From Bacteroidota bacterium (GTDB lineage: Bacteria; Bacteroidota; Bacteroidia; B-17B0; Aurantibacillaceae), in the NCBI GenBank assembly GCA_013816615.1, contig JACDED010000005.1:1-64000 (forward strand): a stretch of DNA of 64,000 nucleotides, in the 5' to 3' direction. This document shows, in pieces, positions 1 through 7,558 of the stretch (the stretch's first letter is position 1; each line of letters begins with the position of its first letter). Both the position numbers and the translations under genes were made by a program. Below the pieces are notes generated by a model. The model did not search any database. It was not told where the DNA came from and worked only from the letters and a program-made list of their open reading frames with translations.

Positions 1-80
1 CTTTAAGGATTAGTGAACCGAAAGCTAACTATTTTTACCCTGCTCCCCAACTTTTACGGCTGACCCAATTTTTCGCACAG

Positions 81-234
81 CGTTTAGTGAGAATAAATTA
101 TTCATGCGACTAAAGGCGTTATGAATAATAAAAATTACACAAATAAAAACATACAATTTGGATTTATAATTTTGTGAAAATTAGTGCAATTAGTGGCTTA
201 AAAACAAAATAGTGATCGCAATGGAATGCGATAA
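81..234. repeat. Intergenic direct repeat, copy 1 (~154 bp)
   Basis: This copy begins with CGTTTAGTGAGAATAAATTA and ends GGAATGCGATAA; it is nearly identical to the copy at 323-475, offset by 242 bases. It contains an imperfect inverted repeat (ATTATTCATGCGAC ... GCGTTATGAATAAT) and the phrase TTAGTGCAATTAGTGGC, a kind of word common in noncoding Bacteroidota repeats. No coding capacity is evident. Confidence 0.85.
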
Positions 235-322
235 GGAAGATTTAAACAGATCAAAATTATTTAAAAAAATTACTATACTTTTTAGCCACGAATTTCACTA
301 ACAAACACTAATTTTTGTATCT

Positions 323-475
323 CGTTTAGTGAGAATAAATTATTCATACGACTTTGTCGTTATGAATAATAAAAATTACACAAATAAAAACATACATTTT
401 GGATTTATAATTTTGTGAAAATTAGTGCAATTAGTGGCTTAAAAACAAAATAGTGATCGTAAGGGAATGCGATAA
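323..475. repeat. Intergenic direct repeat, copy 2 (~153 bp)
   Basis: Second copy of the repeat at 81-234. It differs by a few substitutions and a short deletion in the hairpin loop (ATTATTCATACGAC TTT GTCGTTATGAATAAT), where the arms still pair. This looks like retained base pairing with loop drift. The spacer (235-322) includes GCCACGAATTTCACTAAC, related to the repeat's own words. No gene was seen anywhere in 1-597. Confidence 0.85.
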
Positions 476-597
476 TCAGCCTTATTTGCGTTTTATTTAA
501 ACTTACAATTCACAAAGCTTTGTTCGTCACACATTGAAGCGGTTGTTTGAATTAAGCCACTGCACTTCTTCGCCGTCTGTCATGTTTTTTAGTTTTA

Positions 598-1059
598 TCA
601 GTTTTTATAAATATAAACATTTTCTATAACTACTTTTTCTTCATTTTTGTTGATGATCTGCACCAGCATTTTATTTTTTGCATAGGAAGAAGCACCGTTT
701 ATTAAGCTGATGAACTCGAATTCTTTTTTTAATTTTTTATCTCCGGGATCTTTTGTTTCTTTTATAACGTAAAGCGATTCGTACTTTAATCCGGGCAGAT
801 AACTTAATCGGACAATGCTATCATTACCGGATCTAAGGATCTTCCCGTTTTCAACATAAATAGCAATAGATCTTTTTAAAGAATCAGGAACCACTAAATA
901 AAACAGGTCGTTTGAAGTTGAAATAAAAGAATCTGTTTTTGATTCTTTCGGAAAAAAATAAATAAGCGTAGAATTTTTTTGGAATTTTATTTTTTGAGGT
1001 GTTTGAGAGCAGATCGATCCGGAAATGAAAAAGATGAATGCATAAAAAATAACCTTCAT
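598..1059 (-). CDS. Hypothetical secreted protein (153 aa)
   Basis: I do not recognise a family. The first ~18 residues (MKVIFYAFIFFISGSICSQ) form a classical signal peptide with probable cleavage before Q, so the product is exported to the periplasm or cell surface. The mature part is basic and mixed alpha/beta with no cysteines or catalytic motifs that I can see. The ATG lies 11 bases after the stop of tatA on the same strand, so it is probably the last gene of the rimK-tatA run. There is no T9SS sorting domain, so a periplasmic location is more likely than surface display. Confidence 0.6.
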   Translation of the reverse strand: MKVIFYAFIFFISGSICSQTPQKIKFQKNSTLIYFFPKESKTDSFISTSNDLFYLVVPDSLKRSIAIYVENGKILRSGNDSIVRLSYLPGLKYESLYVIKETKDPGDKKLKKEFEFISLINGASSYAKNKMLVQIINKNEEKVVIENVYIYKN

Positions 1060-1070
1060 CTCTAAAATTT

Positions 1071-1322
1071 TTATTCTTTTTCTATTTCCTTTTTAACTTC
1101 CTGGATGTGTTCGTTAACCTGGTCTGTAAGGCCGCTGGTACTATTTTGAATATCTTTTTGAATACCGCTGGTAGCATCTTTAAACTCACGAATACCTTTC
1201 CCTAATGTTTTTGCAATACTTGGAATGCCTTTACCACCAAATAAAAGCAGTATCACAAATAAAATAATTACTACTTCACCACCACCTAAATTTAAAAATA
1301 ATATAAACTGATCAGTTCCCAT
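1071..1322 (-). CDS. tatA: Twin-arginine translocase subunit TatA/TatE
   Basis: TatA forms the protein-conducting part of the twin-arginine translocation system, which exports folded proteins across the inner membrane. The 83-aa product has the family architecture: a short N-terminus, one transmembrane helix (about residues 15-30, VVIILFVILLLF), the hinge FGGKGIPSIAKTLGKGIREF that is diagnostic of TatA/E, an amphipathic helix, and a charged Lys/Glu C-terminal tail. No tatC lies in the window. Its ATG follows the stop of a 35-aa ORF by one base, and a perfect AGGAGG lies just upstream inside that ORF, unusual in a phylum that rarely uses Shine-Dalgarno sequences. Confidence 0.92.
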   Translation of the reverse strand: MGTDQFILFLNLGGGEVVIILFVILLLFGGKGIPSIAKTLGKGIREFKDATSGIQKDIQNSTSGLTDQVNEHIQEVKKEIEKE

Positions 1323-1323
1323 C

Positions 1324-1431
1324 TTAATTTTTCCTCCTCATAAATCTAAATACAACAATTGCGCCTGTAATAAAAATGACAGCAACAAAAGCTGCAATTA
1401 AAATATCACCAAGATCTACTCTGCTATTCAT
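1324..1431 (-). CDS. Candidate 35-aa single-pass membrane peptide upstream of tatA
   Basis: A short ORF from ATG at 1429-1431 to TAA at 1324-1326 encodes MNSRVDLGDILIAAFVAVIF followed by ITGAIVVFRFMRRKN. It has a short polar N-terminus, one hydrophobic helix of about 20 residues and a basic C-terminal tail (RRKN), which predicts N-out/C-in insertion. It fills the gap between the M14 deacylase gene and tatA in the same orientation. Its RR codons form AGGAGG, placed correctly to serve tatA, so translation of the two may be coupled. It could instead be only a leader that carries the tatA ribosome binding site; I recognise no family. Confidence 0.5.
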   Translation of the reverse strand: MNSRVDLGDILIAAFVAVIFITGAIVVFRFMRRKN

Positions 1432-1452
1432 GCTGTAAAGTTAATCATTAAA

Positions 1453-2406
1453 TCAATCTTCATCAATGCCCAAATGAATTAAAGCATCGCCCTGGTTTAC
1501 CACAGGCTGATTGTTAATTCCCACAATATAACCGTTTGTAGGGCTGTAAATTTTATCTTCGGCTTCGCCAAAAGGATTACAAATAACGCCTAAAAGATCG
1601 CCTTTACGCACGTGAGCGCCGTTATTTGCATTCATATGAAAAAGGCCGCTGCTATTGGCGCGTACCCAGGTATCGTCTTTAATTTTTACAGAATGATTTT
1701 GTGGCAGGTCAAAATCGATCATGTCATAAGATTGCATTAAACGCAAACAACCGTTAACACCCTCGTTAATTGCCAGGTAATCAAAACGCATACTCTCTCC
1801 GCCTTCATATACTAAAATTGGCTTGCCTTTTTTTGAAGCCTCCTTTCTAAAAGTGCCATCGCGATAAGAACTGTCAATGATCAAAGACGTTGAGAAACGT
1901 TCAGCCAAAGCCACATTATCCGGGAAATCAAATACACAACGCAATTGCGGGTAATTATTTATTTTGGCGCCACCTGTATGAAAGTCAAATCCAAAATCAA
2001 TGATCGGGACAATGTGTTTCATAAGATCGTAAGCAATACGACTTCCTAAGGATCCGCTTTTTGTTCCGGGAAAACAACGGTTAAGATCACGGCCATCGGG
2101 CAGATCGCGGCTACCATATAAAAACGAAACAACATTAATTACAGGAATGGCAACCAATGTTCCGCATTTTAAATTCTCAACTTCATCGCGCGAAATCACT
2201 TTGCGAATAATTTCAATACCATTTGTTTCTTCGCCGTGCATGCCGGCGCATAATAAAATAGAAGGGCCGGGGTTTTTTGAATGAATAACATGAACAGGAA
2301 TTTCGATCTTTGTTTTTGTATGTAATTCATACGAATTCAAGATCACCGTTTTATTTTCTCCAGGTTCAATTTTTTGCCCGTTTATAGTTATTGTTTTTTG
2401 TGCCAT
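1453..2406 (-). CDS. Succinylglutamate desuccinylase/aspartoacylase-family zinc deacylase (M14-like)
   Basis: This is a zinc-dependent hydrolase that cleaves an amide between an acyl or aminoacyl group and an amino acid; the true substrate is unknown. Zinc ligands are visible in HGEETNG near residue 58 and DFHTGG near 142, with NRCFPG supplying the substrate-binding arginine and YEGGES the usual catalytic-glutamate region. The last ~80 residues (AHVRKGDLLGVI ... SPTNGYIVG) form a biotinyl-like beta domain common in this family. The gene starts 5 bases after rimK stops. Members of this family commonly sit next to rimK and a retropepsin-like protease, suggesting trimming or removal of added glutamates, which is inference here. 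Confidence 0.88.
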   Translation of the reverse strand: MAQKTITINGQKIEPGENKTVILNSYELHTKTKIEIPVHVIHSKNPGPSILLCAGMHGEETNGIEIIRKVISRDEVENLKCGTLVAIPVINVVSFLYGSRDLPDGRDLNRCFPGTKSGSLGSRIAYDLMKHIVPIIDFGFDFHTGGAKINNYPQLRCVFDFPDNVALAERFSTSLIIDSSYRDGTFRKEASKKGKPILVYEGGESMRFDYLAINEGVNGCLRLMQSYDMIDFDLPQNHSVKIKDDTWVRANSSGLFHMNANNGAHVRKGDLLGVICNPFGEAEDKIYSPTNGYIVGINNQPVVNQGDALIHLGIDED

Positions 2407-2411
2407 TTAAA

Positions 2412-3308
2412 TTACTCTCCCGGTTTACTAAATTCGTTACGCTCTACGTACTCAATTATTTTTCCGGCAATATCAACACCAGTTGCACCTTCAATGCCTT
2501 CAAGGCCCGGAGATGAATTTACTTCCATTACCAATGGGCCACGTTTTGATTGTAAAAGATCAACGCCTGCAATTCCTAATCCTAATTTTTTTGCAGCTTT
2601 TATTGCTGTTGCTCTTTCGTCATCTGTTAATGTAATAACTTTTGCAGAACCACCGCGGTGTAAATTACTTCTAAACTCGCCTGCTTTTGCCTGGCGTTTC
2701 ATAGCACCAACAATTTGCCCGTCTACAACAAACACACGCAGATCGGCGCCTTTTGCTTCTTTAATAAATTCCTGCACCAACATATTTGCTTTTAATTTCA
2801 TAAAAGCCTCTAATACACTTTTTGCCGCTTTTTGATTCTCGGCTAAAATAACACCAATACCTTGTGTGCCTTCTAAAAGCTTTATTACGCATGGTGCGCC
2901 ACCAACACTTTCAATAACGTTATCAATATCTTTATCTTTTGGCGAAGACGCAAAGCCTGTTTTTGGAATTCCCAGCCCGGCGCGCGCTAATATCTGCAAG
3001 CTGCGCAGCTTATCGCGGGAGCGAACAAGTGCCTGAGATTCTACCGCGGTAAATATTTTCATCATTTCAAACTGGCGCACAACTGCAGAACCGTAAAATG
3101 TTGCAGACGCACCAATACGTGGAATTACAGCGTTTACATCTTTTACTTCTTTACCATTAAAATAAATATGTGGCCTGCCTTGTTCAATTACCAAAACACA
3201 TTTCATGTGGTCTAATAACATTACTTCGTGTCCGCGTTTTTCCGCCGCTTCTATCAGGCGTTTTGTAGAATATAAATTTTTGTTACGTGATAATATCGCG
3301 ATCCTCAT
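2412..3308 (-). CDS. rimK: RimK-type ATP-grasp alpha-L-glutamate ligase
   Basis: RimK adds glutamate residues to the C-terminus of ribosomal protein S6 in E. coli and can make poly-alpha-glutamate. At 298 aa it is full length for the family. The N-terminal part matches RimK (MRIAILSRN, the R-I-G motif in [13 protein letters not shown]) and the ATP-grasp domain spans about residues 95-290, with [13 protein letters not shown] as the glycine-rich phosphate loop, [17 protein letters not shown], and the metal-binding [16 protein letters not shown] near the C-terminus. It lies 2 bases downstream of the retropepsin-like gene and 5 bases upstream of the M14 deacylase, a co-transcribed set. Confidence 0.95.
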   Translation of the reverse strand: MRIAILSRNKNLYSTKRLIEAAEKRGHEVMLLDHMKCVLVIEQGRPHIYFNGKEVKDVNAVIPRIGASATFYGSAVVRQFEMMKIFTAVESQALVRSRDKLRSLQILARAGLGIPKTGFASSPKDKDIDNVIESVGGAPCVIKLLEGTQGIGVILAENQKAAKSVLEAFMKLKANMLVQEFIKEAKGADLRVFVVDGQIVGAMKRQAKAGEFRSNLHRGGSAKVITLTDDERATAIKAAKKLGLGIAGVDLLQSKRGPLVMEVNSSPGLEGIEGATGVDIAGKIIEYVERNEFSKPGE

Positions 3309-3310
3309 AT

Positions 3311-3781
3311 CTATAATTTATTTGTTTGAGTTAGTTTAATAAATACTTCTTTTATTTTTTTTCCGCCGGTATGAATTTGATTGGCATCGATAATAAATTT
3401 ACCTTTTACCAAGCGGCGGCCGATTAAAACAGGGTAACGCATATTACCACGGTCGGAAAGTGAAACGGTAGATGCGATCTTTTTTTTGCCGATCTTAACA
3501 ACGGTTTTTATAATGTAACGTTCTTCCATTTCGCCAAAAGAGTTTTTTATTTTCTTTTGAGAAAAATCTTCAAAGCGTTGCATTTTATGACCATCATTTA
3601 CCACTGTAAAATATAATACGGTTTTTTCGTTCTCAATTTTTGTAAATATCTCTTCGCAATGAATAGAAGATGTATAAGCGCCGGTATCTATTTTGGCTTC
3701 GATATTAAAAACACCTAATAAAGGAAAATCAACAAACTCCCGCCTGCCAATCAATCTTAATTTATGTTTTTTTACTTGCAT
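3311..3781 (-). CDS. RimB-like retropepsin-type protease (ATP-dependent zinc protease family, RimK/LysX-associated)
   Basis: The 156-aa protein belongs to the family annotated as ATP-dependent zinc protease or RimK/LysX family, whose fold is that of a retroviral aspartic protease. The signature is visible near residue 31: [14 protein letters not shown], containing the D-T-G-A catalytic loop, followed by the family motif [15 protein letters not shown] near residue 116 and FIIDAN. In Pseudomonas a homologue (RimB) acts with RimK and RimA on S6 glutamylation. Here it is immediately upstream of rimK (2-base gap), and its first 20 bases overlap the end of the FAD oxidoreductase gene, arguing for translational coupling. 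Confidence 0.85.
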   Translation of the reverse strand: MQVKKHKLRLIGRREFVDFPLLGVFNIEAKIDTGAYTSSIHCEEIFTKIENEKTVLYFTVVNDGHKMQRFEDFSQKKIKNSFGEMEERYIIKTVVKIGKKKIASTVSLSDRGNMRYPVLIGRRLVKGKFIIDANQIHTGGKKIKEVFIKLTQTNKL

Positions 3782-4829
3782 ACAATGAATAGAAGCGGCC
3801 TACATTCACGTCCGTTGGCAATACTTCTTTTTGCAAGTAGAAATTTACGAACTTTTTTGCGAAATAAGGTGCTAACATCACGCCTTTTGTGCCTAAACCG
3901 TTAAAAATAAAGAGGTTCTTATAGCCGGGGTGTTCCCCAATAATTGGCCGCCTGTCAAGTGAAGATGGGCGCACACCCGCCTGGTGAGCAGTGATCTCAT
4001 AATTACAAGAGATCATTTGGTTCAGTTTTTGCTCCAATTCTTCTAAACCTTTTTTGGTTTTTTCCTCTGTAAGATCGCTCCATTCATAAGTAGCACCAAG
4101 CTTATAATTGCCATTTGGCAACTGCATTAAAAAGCCGTTCTTATTTAAAATATGGTTTTTAATTTTTAGTTCTGGGGCCGAAATTTCAAGCGTTTCTCCC
4201 TTTGCAGGCTTAAGCGGGATCCAATTAAAGAATGGATTATCTTTTACAAGATAACCTTCGCAAAAAATAATATGTTTTGCAACTGTACTTTTATAAGAAA
4301 CGGTTTCGTTACTTAATTTTAGCTGTGAATGATCAAACACTTCATTAATTAAATGTTCTTTAAAAAAAACATCTGTTGCTTTTAAAAATTCAGGCACATT
4401 TAAATTACCACTTTGCTTTACGAGCCCGAACTGACCTGAAACTTTACAGTTTTCGAGTTCAGCAGAATTAGCTTCGTGAATTGTTTCATCTAAAAAATCA
4501 TTTAATTCTGAGTTCGCTTTTTTTAGCCAGAGATTTTTTTCCTGCTCTTCAACAAATGGTTTTATGATAGTACGCTGAGTGATCAGTTTTTTATCTACTC
4601 TGCTTTCTACGTTGCTATAAAATTTATTCAGGTAAGGAATTATTTCATCAGCCAACCAGCTTTTTGTCATGCGTTTAAAAACAATAGGATTCCAAATACC
4701 GGCTGCGGCATTAGAACAATTGCTAAGATGGGGATCGCCAATAATTTTAAAAGAGATCTTGTTTTCATAAAGCGTGTGTGCTATAACGCTTGCTGCAAGG
4801 CCTCTTCCAACGATAATAAAATCGATCAT
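3762..4829 (-). CDS. FAD-dependent amino-acid-oxidase-fold oxidoreductase (DAO family)
   Basis: A flavin enzyme of the D-amino-acid oxidase/glycine oxidase superfamily, substrate unknown. The N-terminus carries the dinucleotide-binding beta-alpha-beta unit (DFIIVGRGLAASVIAHTL) and the C-terminus the second flavin-contact region (GVRPSSLDRRPIIGEHP, then FNGLGTKGVMLAP). The 355-aa length is normal. The ATG overlaps the stop of the upstream outer-membrane-like gene by 4 bases (ATGA), and its own end overlaps the RimB-like gene by 20 bases, so it belongs to the rimK run. An amine or D-amino-acid substrate linked to glutamate chemistry would suit that company but is a guess. Confidence 0.8.
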   Translation of the reverse strand: MIDFIIVGRGLAASVIAHTLYENKISFKIIGDPHLSNCSNAAAGIWNPIVFKRMTKSWLADEIIPYLNKFYSNVESRVDKKLITQRTIIKPFVEEQEKNLWLKKANSELNDFLDETIHEANSAELENCKVSGQFGLVKQSGNLNVPEFLKATDVFFKEHLINEVFDHSQLKLSNETVSYKSTVAKHIIFCEGYLVKDNPFFNWIPLKPAKGETLEISAPELKIKNHILNKNGFLMQLPNGNYKLGATYEWSDLTEEKTKKGLEELEQKLNQMISCNYEITAHQAGVRPSSLDRRPIIGEHPGYKNLFIFNGLGTKGVMLAPYFAKKFVNFYLQKEVLPTDVNVGRFYSLYASKKT

Positions 4830-5455
4830 TTTTTGGGCTCGGGTCTAACGTGAGGGTTATAATTTCTTTTTGCGCCGCGATATGCGCCGGAAAAAAACAA
4901 GAAGAAACGAATGCCTACGAGGCTTTGTTTATGATTTACTTCGCCAAACAATTCGGCACCAATACCAATATCATAAACCAATTTTGTAGCTATTTGTACA
5001 CAACCATAACCGCCAACGCCCTGGTAAAATTCAGGCTTGTATGTGTTACCTGTATCAAGCACACCATACACGCCATAAAAAAGAGTTGGACCGGCAAATG
5101 CAGCGAAATTATATTTTGTAGTTTCTTTGCGGTAACCGTAACCGAATTTAAGTTGCGAGTGATTATTTTCAAGAGCTTTATCACCGCTAATTCCAAAACC
5201 TGCCTGAAAATACTGGCGGCGAATATGAAAATGAAAATCCAGCCCAATACCTTGTTGCATTTCCGCCCTCAGGCTTGAATTAAAGAACGAGGCGCCAATG
5301 GTTAAATAATTATTGTATTTACGATAACGTTTACCATCATGCAGGATCTCTTCTTTTCTGTCATACGGAGGATCTCCAGGGATAAGAATTGGTTCCTGGG
5401 CTAAAAGGCCGAGGCCATAAAAAAGTGCAAATATGAGTGCGGTTTTTCTGATAAT
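4826..5455 (-). CDS. Secreted/outer-membrane-like protein with apparent non-ATG start (209 aa)
   Basis: The ATG at 5258-5260 is internal: the same frame is open upstream for 65 codons and encodes RKTALIFALFYGLGLLAQ, a typical signal peptide, then EPILIPGDPPYDRKEE. Between the in-frame TAA and this peptide there is no ATG, GTG or TTG. ATT at 5453-5455 is the best candidate start and lies one base from a TATCTTTG promoter element at 5457-5464. The mature part alternates aromatic and glycine-rich strands (FGYGYRKETTKYNFAAFAGP), like a small outer-membrane barrel. It overlaps the FAD oxidoreductase gene by 4 bases and may be the first gene of the rimK run. A sequencing error in the start codon is the main alternative. 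Confidence 0.6.
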   Translation of the reverse strand: MIRKTALIFALFYGLGLLAQEPILIPGDPPYDRKEEILHDGKRYRKYNNYLTIGASFFNSSLRAEMQQGIGLDFHFHIRRQYFQAGFGISGDKALENNHSQLKFGYGYRKETTKYNFAAFAGPTLFYGVYGVLDTGNTYKPEFYQGVGGYGCVQIATKLVYDIGIGAELFGEVNHKQSLVGIRFFLFFSGAYRGAKRNYNPHVRPEPKK

Positions 5456-5456
5456 A

Positions 5457-5464
5457 CAAAGATA
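5457..5464 (-). promoter_or_regulatory. Promoter -7 element TATCTTTG
   Basis: On the minus strand TATCTTTG matches the Bacteroidota TAnnTTTG consensus. It sits directly before the signal-peptide-encoding frame of the 4826-5455 gene, implying a leaderless or nearly leaderless transcript. Confidence 0.6.
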
Positions 5465-5514
5465 AACAGAATATTAGTTTAGAGGCTAATTTTATATTGT
5501 GAAACTTTGTAAAT

Positions 5515-5625
5515 GGCAGATAATCTTTATATCTGGCGTCTGCATTACACTTTAGCTACAGATTTTGCTGATTAAAAAGATTTTGAATCTGTGCGACTTT
5601 GTGAAATCTGTGGCAAAACGTATTA
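5515..5625. repeat. Degenerate inverted repeat with CAGATTT...AAATCTG words
   Basis: The stretch contains CTACAGATTTTGCTGATTAA and, 40 bases on, GTGAAATCTGTGGC, forming an imperfect inverted repeat around TTAAAAAGATTTTGAATCTGTG. Repeats built from the word CCACAGATTT are widespread in noncoding Bacteroidota DNA. It separates the MBL hydrolase gene end (5653) from the start of the rimK run. No ORF is present. Confidence 0.5.
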
Positions 5626-5652
5626 AAGCTGCGTAGCTGCAAAATGAAATTT

Positions 5653-6291
5653 CTAATTTAAAAACGGATTATTAAGCTTTTCATAGCCAATAGTGGTGGC
5701 AGGCCCGTGGCCACTATACACTTTTACATCATCCGGCAAAACAAATAATTTTTCGCGGATGGACCGCAAAAGCGTTTCATGATTGCCTTTGGGAAGATCA
5801 GTACGGCCAATACTACGTTGAAAAAGAACATCGCCGCTAATTAACAATTTATTTTCTTTATTATAAAAAGAGATACTGCCCGGTGAATGACCCGGTGTAA
5901 AAAGTGTTTCGAATTCATATTGCCCCAAAACAATTTTATCGCCGGGTTCAATATACTTTTCCGGAAAAGGAGATTCTTCAAATGGAACACCATACATGTT
6001 GGCTGTTTGCGGTAAGCGCTCAATAAAAAAAACTTCTTCTTTGTGTGATTCAGGTAAGAGGCCATACGTATCAAAAATAAATTTATTACCAAGAATATGA
6101 TCTATATGCGCGTGTGTTAAAAGCAAGCGTGTAAGGTTTAATTTTTTTTCTTCGATAAAATTTTTGAGTGTCGTATTTTCTGAAGAAGAAGAATTTCCCG
6201 GATCGACAATAAAAGCGGCTCCTTTATCATCATACAACAAATAGGTGTTTTGCTGAAAAGGATTGAATATAAACGATTTTAAATACAACAT
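5653..6291 (-). CDS. MBL-fold metallo-hydrolase (glyoxalase II-like)
   Basis: A metallo-beta-lactamase-fold hydrolase with the dinuclear metal motif THAHIDH at residues 59-65 (H60, H62, D64, H65), then GHSPGS near 135, the bridging aspartate region LLISGDVLFQRSIGRTDLP, and the final histidine in YSGHGPATTIG near 194. The 212-aa length is that of the short GloB-like hydrolases annotated as hydroxyacylglutathione hydrolase or thioesterase-like. It lacks the longer glutathione-binding C-terminus of true GloB, so the substrate is uncertain. It is likely transcribed from a TAAATTTG element at 6305-6312, apart from the neighbouring amidohydrolase. Confidence 0.85.
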   Translation of the reverse strand: MLYLKSFIFNPFQQNTYLLYDDKGAAFIVDPGNSSSSENTTLKNFIEEKKLNLTRLLLTHAHIDHILGNKFIFDTYGLLPESHKEEVFFIERLPQTANMYGVPFEESPFPEKYIEPGDKIVLGQYEFETLFTPGHSPGSISFYNKENKLLISGDVLFQRSIGRTDLPKGNHETLLRSIREKLFVLPDDVKVYSGHGPATTIGYEKLNNPFLN

Positions 6292-6304
6292 AAGATATGA
6301 TTTA

Positions 6305-6312
6305 CAAATTTA
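6305..6312 (-). promoter_or_regulatory. Promoter -7 element TAAATTTG
   Basis: Minus-strand TAAATTTG fits TAnnTTTG and lies 13 bases upstream of the MBL hydrolase ATG. No convincing -33 TTTG was seen at the usual spacing. Confidence 0.45.
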
Positions 6313-6344
6313 AGATTGACAATTGACAATCTTTAAAACATTAT

Positions 6345-7505
6345 TTAAATTATTTTATTGATAAAATTTAACTGACCATTCTCAATTTCCACAAGGTTTA
6401 ATCCTGCGTTCTTGCCAGGTATTAAACTTCCAAATTCATTCTCTAAATTTATTGCAGATGCGTTATTAAATGTCATCATTTGTAAAATAACTTCAACAGA
6501 AAATGTATTTGAATTTTTCAAGATCACATTTGCTTCGGCAATAAGATCAAGATCATCGTTGCTTGCAAGGCTATCTGTGCCAAGACAAAGTGTATTTACG
6601 TGTTCTTTAAATAAAGTGTAATCGGGTAATTTACTTTCGATATATAAATTTGCATTCGGGCAAAAACAGAAAAAACAATTTTTATTTGCAGCCATTTCAA
6701 TATCTTCTTTTGTAGAAAAAGTATTGTGCACCAGCACTATTTTTTGATCCTGAAAAGCTTTTAAATAATATTCTAAACTTGAAACGCGGGGTGCTTTAAA
6801 CCACGAAATATCTGCTTTTAAAAACTCATATAAACCTTTAAAATCATTTTGTTTTCCTAAAAAGAATTTTGTTTCTTCTTCTGTTTCCTGGTTATGAATA
6901 GATAAGGGTAAATTATTTTCGCGATCATATTTTGCAATACGCTTTATTAACTCTAATGATGTGCTATATGGCGCATGAGGCGCAAGACTTCCATTTAACC
7001 CAAGCGATTGTAATAAGTTTAAGAAAGGCAATCCCAGTTCAAACATCATATTTTCATTTGCAGGATTTAAACCCAGGATCTCAACAAATGTGTGGTATTT
7101 TATTTTTGAATTTTGCTTTGTTTTAAAACTATCGTCAGCATTACTAATATCACCAACAGCAACAATACCTTTCTTCCACATTTCAGCATCTGCTTCAAAT
7201 GCTTTTTCGTGAATGTGTTCCTTCGTAAAACCGCCCGTCATTCGCTGCATGATGACCTGCTTGCCAAAGCCAGGTATACCGGTGTGTTTTGAGATCTTGC
7301 CTTTTAAATGGCTCAACTCTAAATGGCAATGTGCATTCACAAAACCGGGTGTAATAATACCATCAAAAAACTCCAGCTTATCTTGTATTTCAAAAGCTGC
7401 AGGAACGATCTCTTTTAACTTATTTTGGCTGTCAACAACCAATACAGAGCCTTCAGGTAGATACTGCCTTCCATCAAAGATCTTATTTGCCCCTAAAAAT
7501 CGCAT
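6345..7505 (-). CDS. Amidohydrolase-superfamily deaminase (chlorohydrolase/SAH-deaminase type)
   Basis: A TIM-barrel metal-dependent hydrolase of 386 aa. The N-terminal beta sandwich leads into the first metal motif NAHCHLELSHL (H59, H61); further ligands appear in LAPHAPYSTS, SIHNQETEEE, VLVHNTF and the final aspartate in LGTDSLASNDDLDL; CFCPNANLYIE is the family's strand-7 motif. This arrangement fits the deaminase branch that includes S-adenosylhomocysteine/methylthioadenosine and aminodeoxyfutalosine deaminases. The exact substrate cannot be read from sequence. It is divergent from rlmN across a 53-base intergenic region. A futalosine-pathway role is possible because a UbiD-family decarboxylase lies at 54684, but this is inference. 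Confidence 0.8.
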   Translation of the reverse strand: MRFLGANKIFDGRQYLPEGSVLVVDSQNKLKEIVPAAFEIQDKLEFFDGIITPGFVNAHCHLELSHLKGKISKHTGIPGFGKQVIMQRMTGGFTKEHIHEKAFEADAEMWKKGIVAVGDISNADDSFKTKQNSKIKYHTFVEILGLNPANENMMFELGLPFLNLLQSLGLNGSLAPHAPYSTSLELIKRIAKYDRENNLPLSIHNQETEEETKFFLGKQNDFKGLYEFLKADISWFKAPRVSSLEYYLKAFQDQKIVLVHNTFSTKEDIEMAANKNCFFCFCPNANLYIESKLPDYTLFKEHVNTLCLGTDSLASNDDLDLIAEANVILKNSNTFSVEVILQMMTFNNASAINLENEFGSLIPGKNAGLNLVEIENGQLNFINKII

Positions 7506-7538
7506 CGGGTAAAGTTAGTTATTTATAAGTTTCTATGG

Positions 7539-7546
7539 TATCTTTG
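7539..7546 (+). promoter_or_regulatory. Promoter -7 element TATCTTTG for rlmN
   Basis: TATCTTTG matches TAnnTTTG and lies 12 bases before the rlmN ATG, in the divergent gap with the amidohydrolase gene. A clear -33 TTTG is not visible. Confidence 0.55.
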
Positions 7547-7558
7547 TATTCTTAATTA

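Noticed and set aside
1-114. Plus-strand open frame from the left edge (L-R-I-S-E-P-K-A... to TAA near 114)
   Set aside because: Only about 37 codons, runs into the repeat unit at 81, has no recognisable protein similarity and no support that a gene enters from the left.
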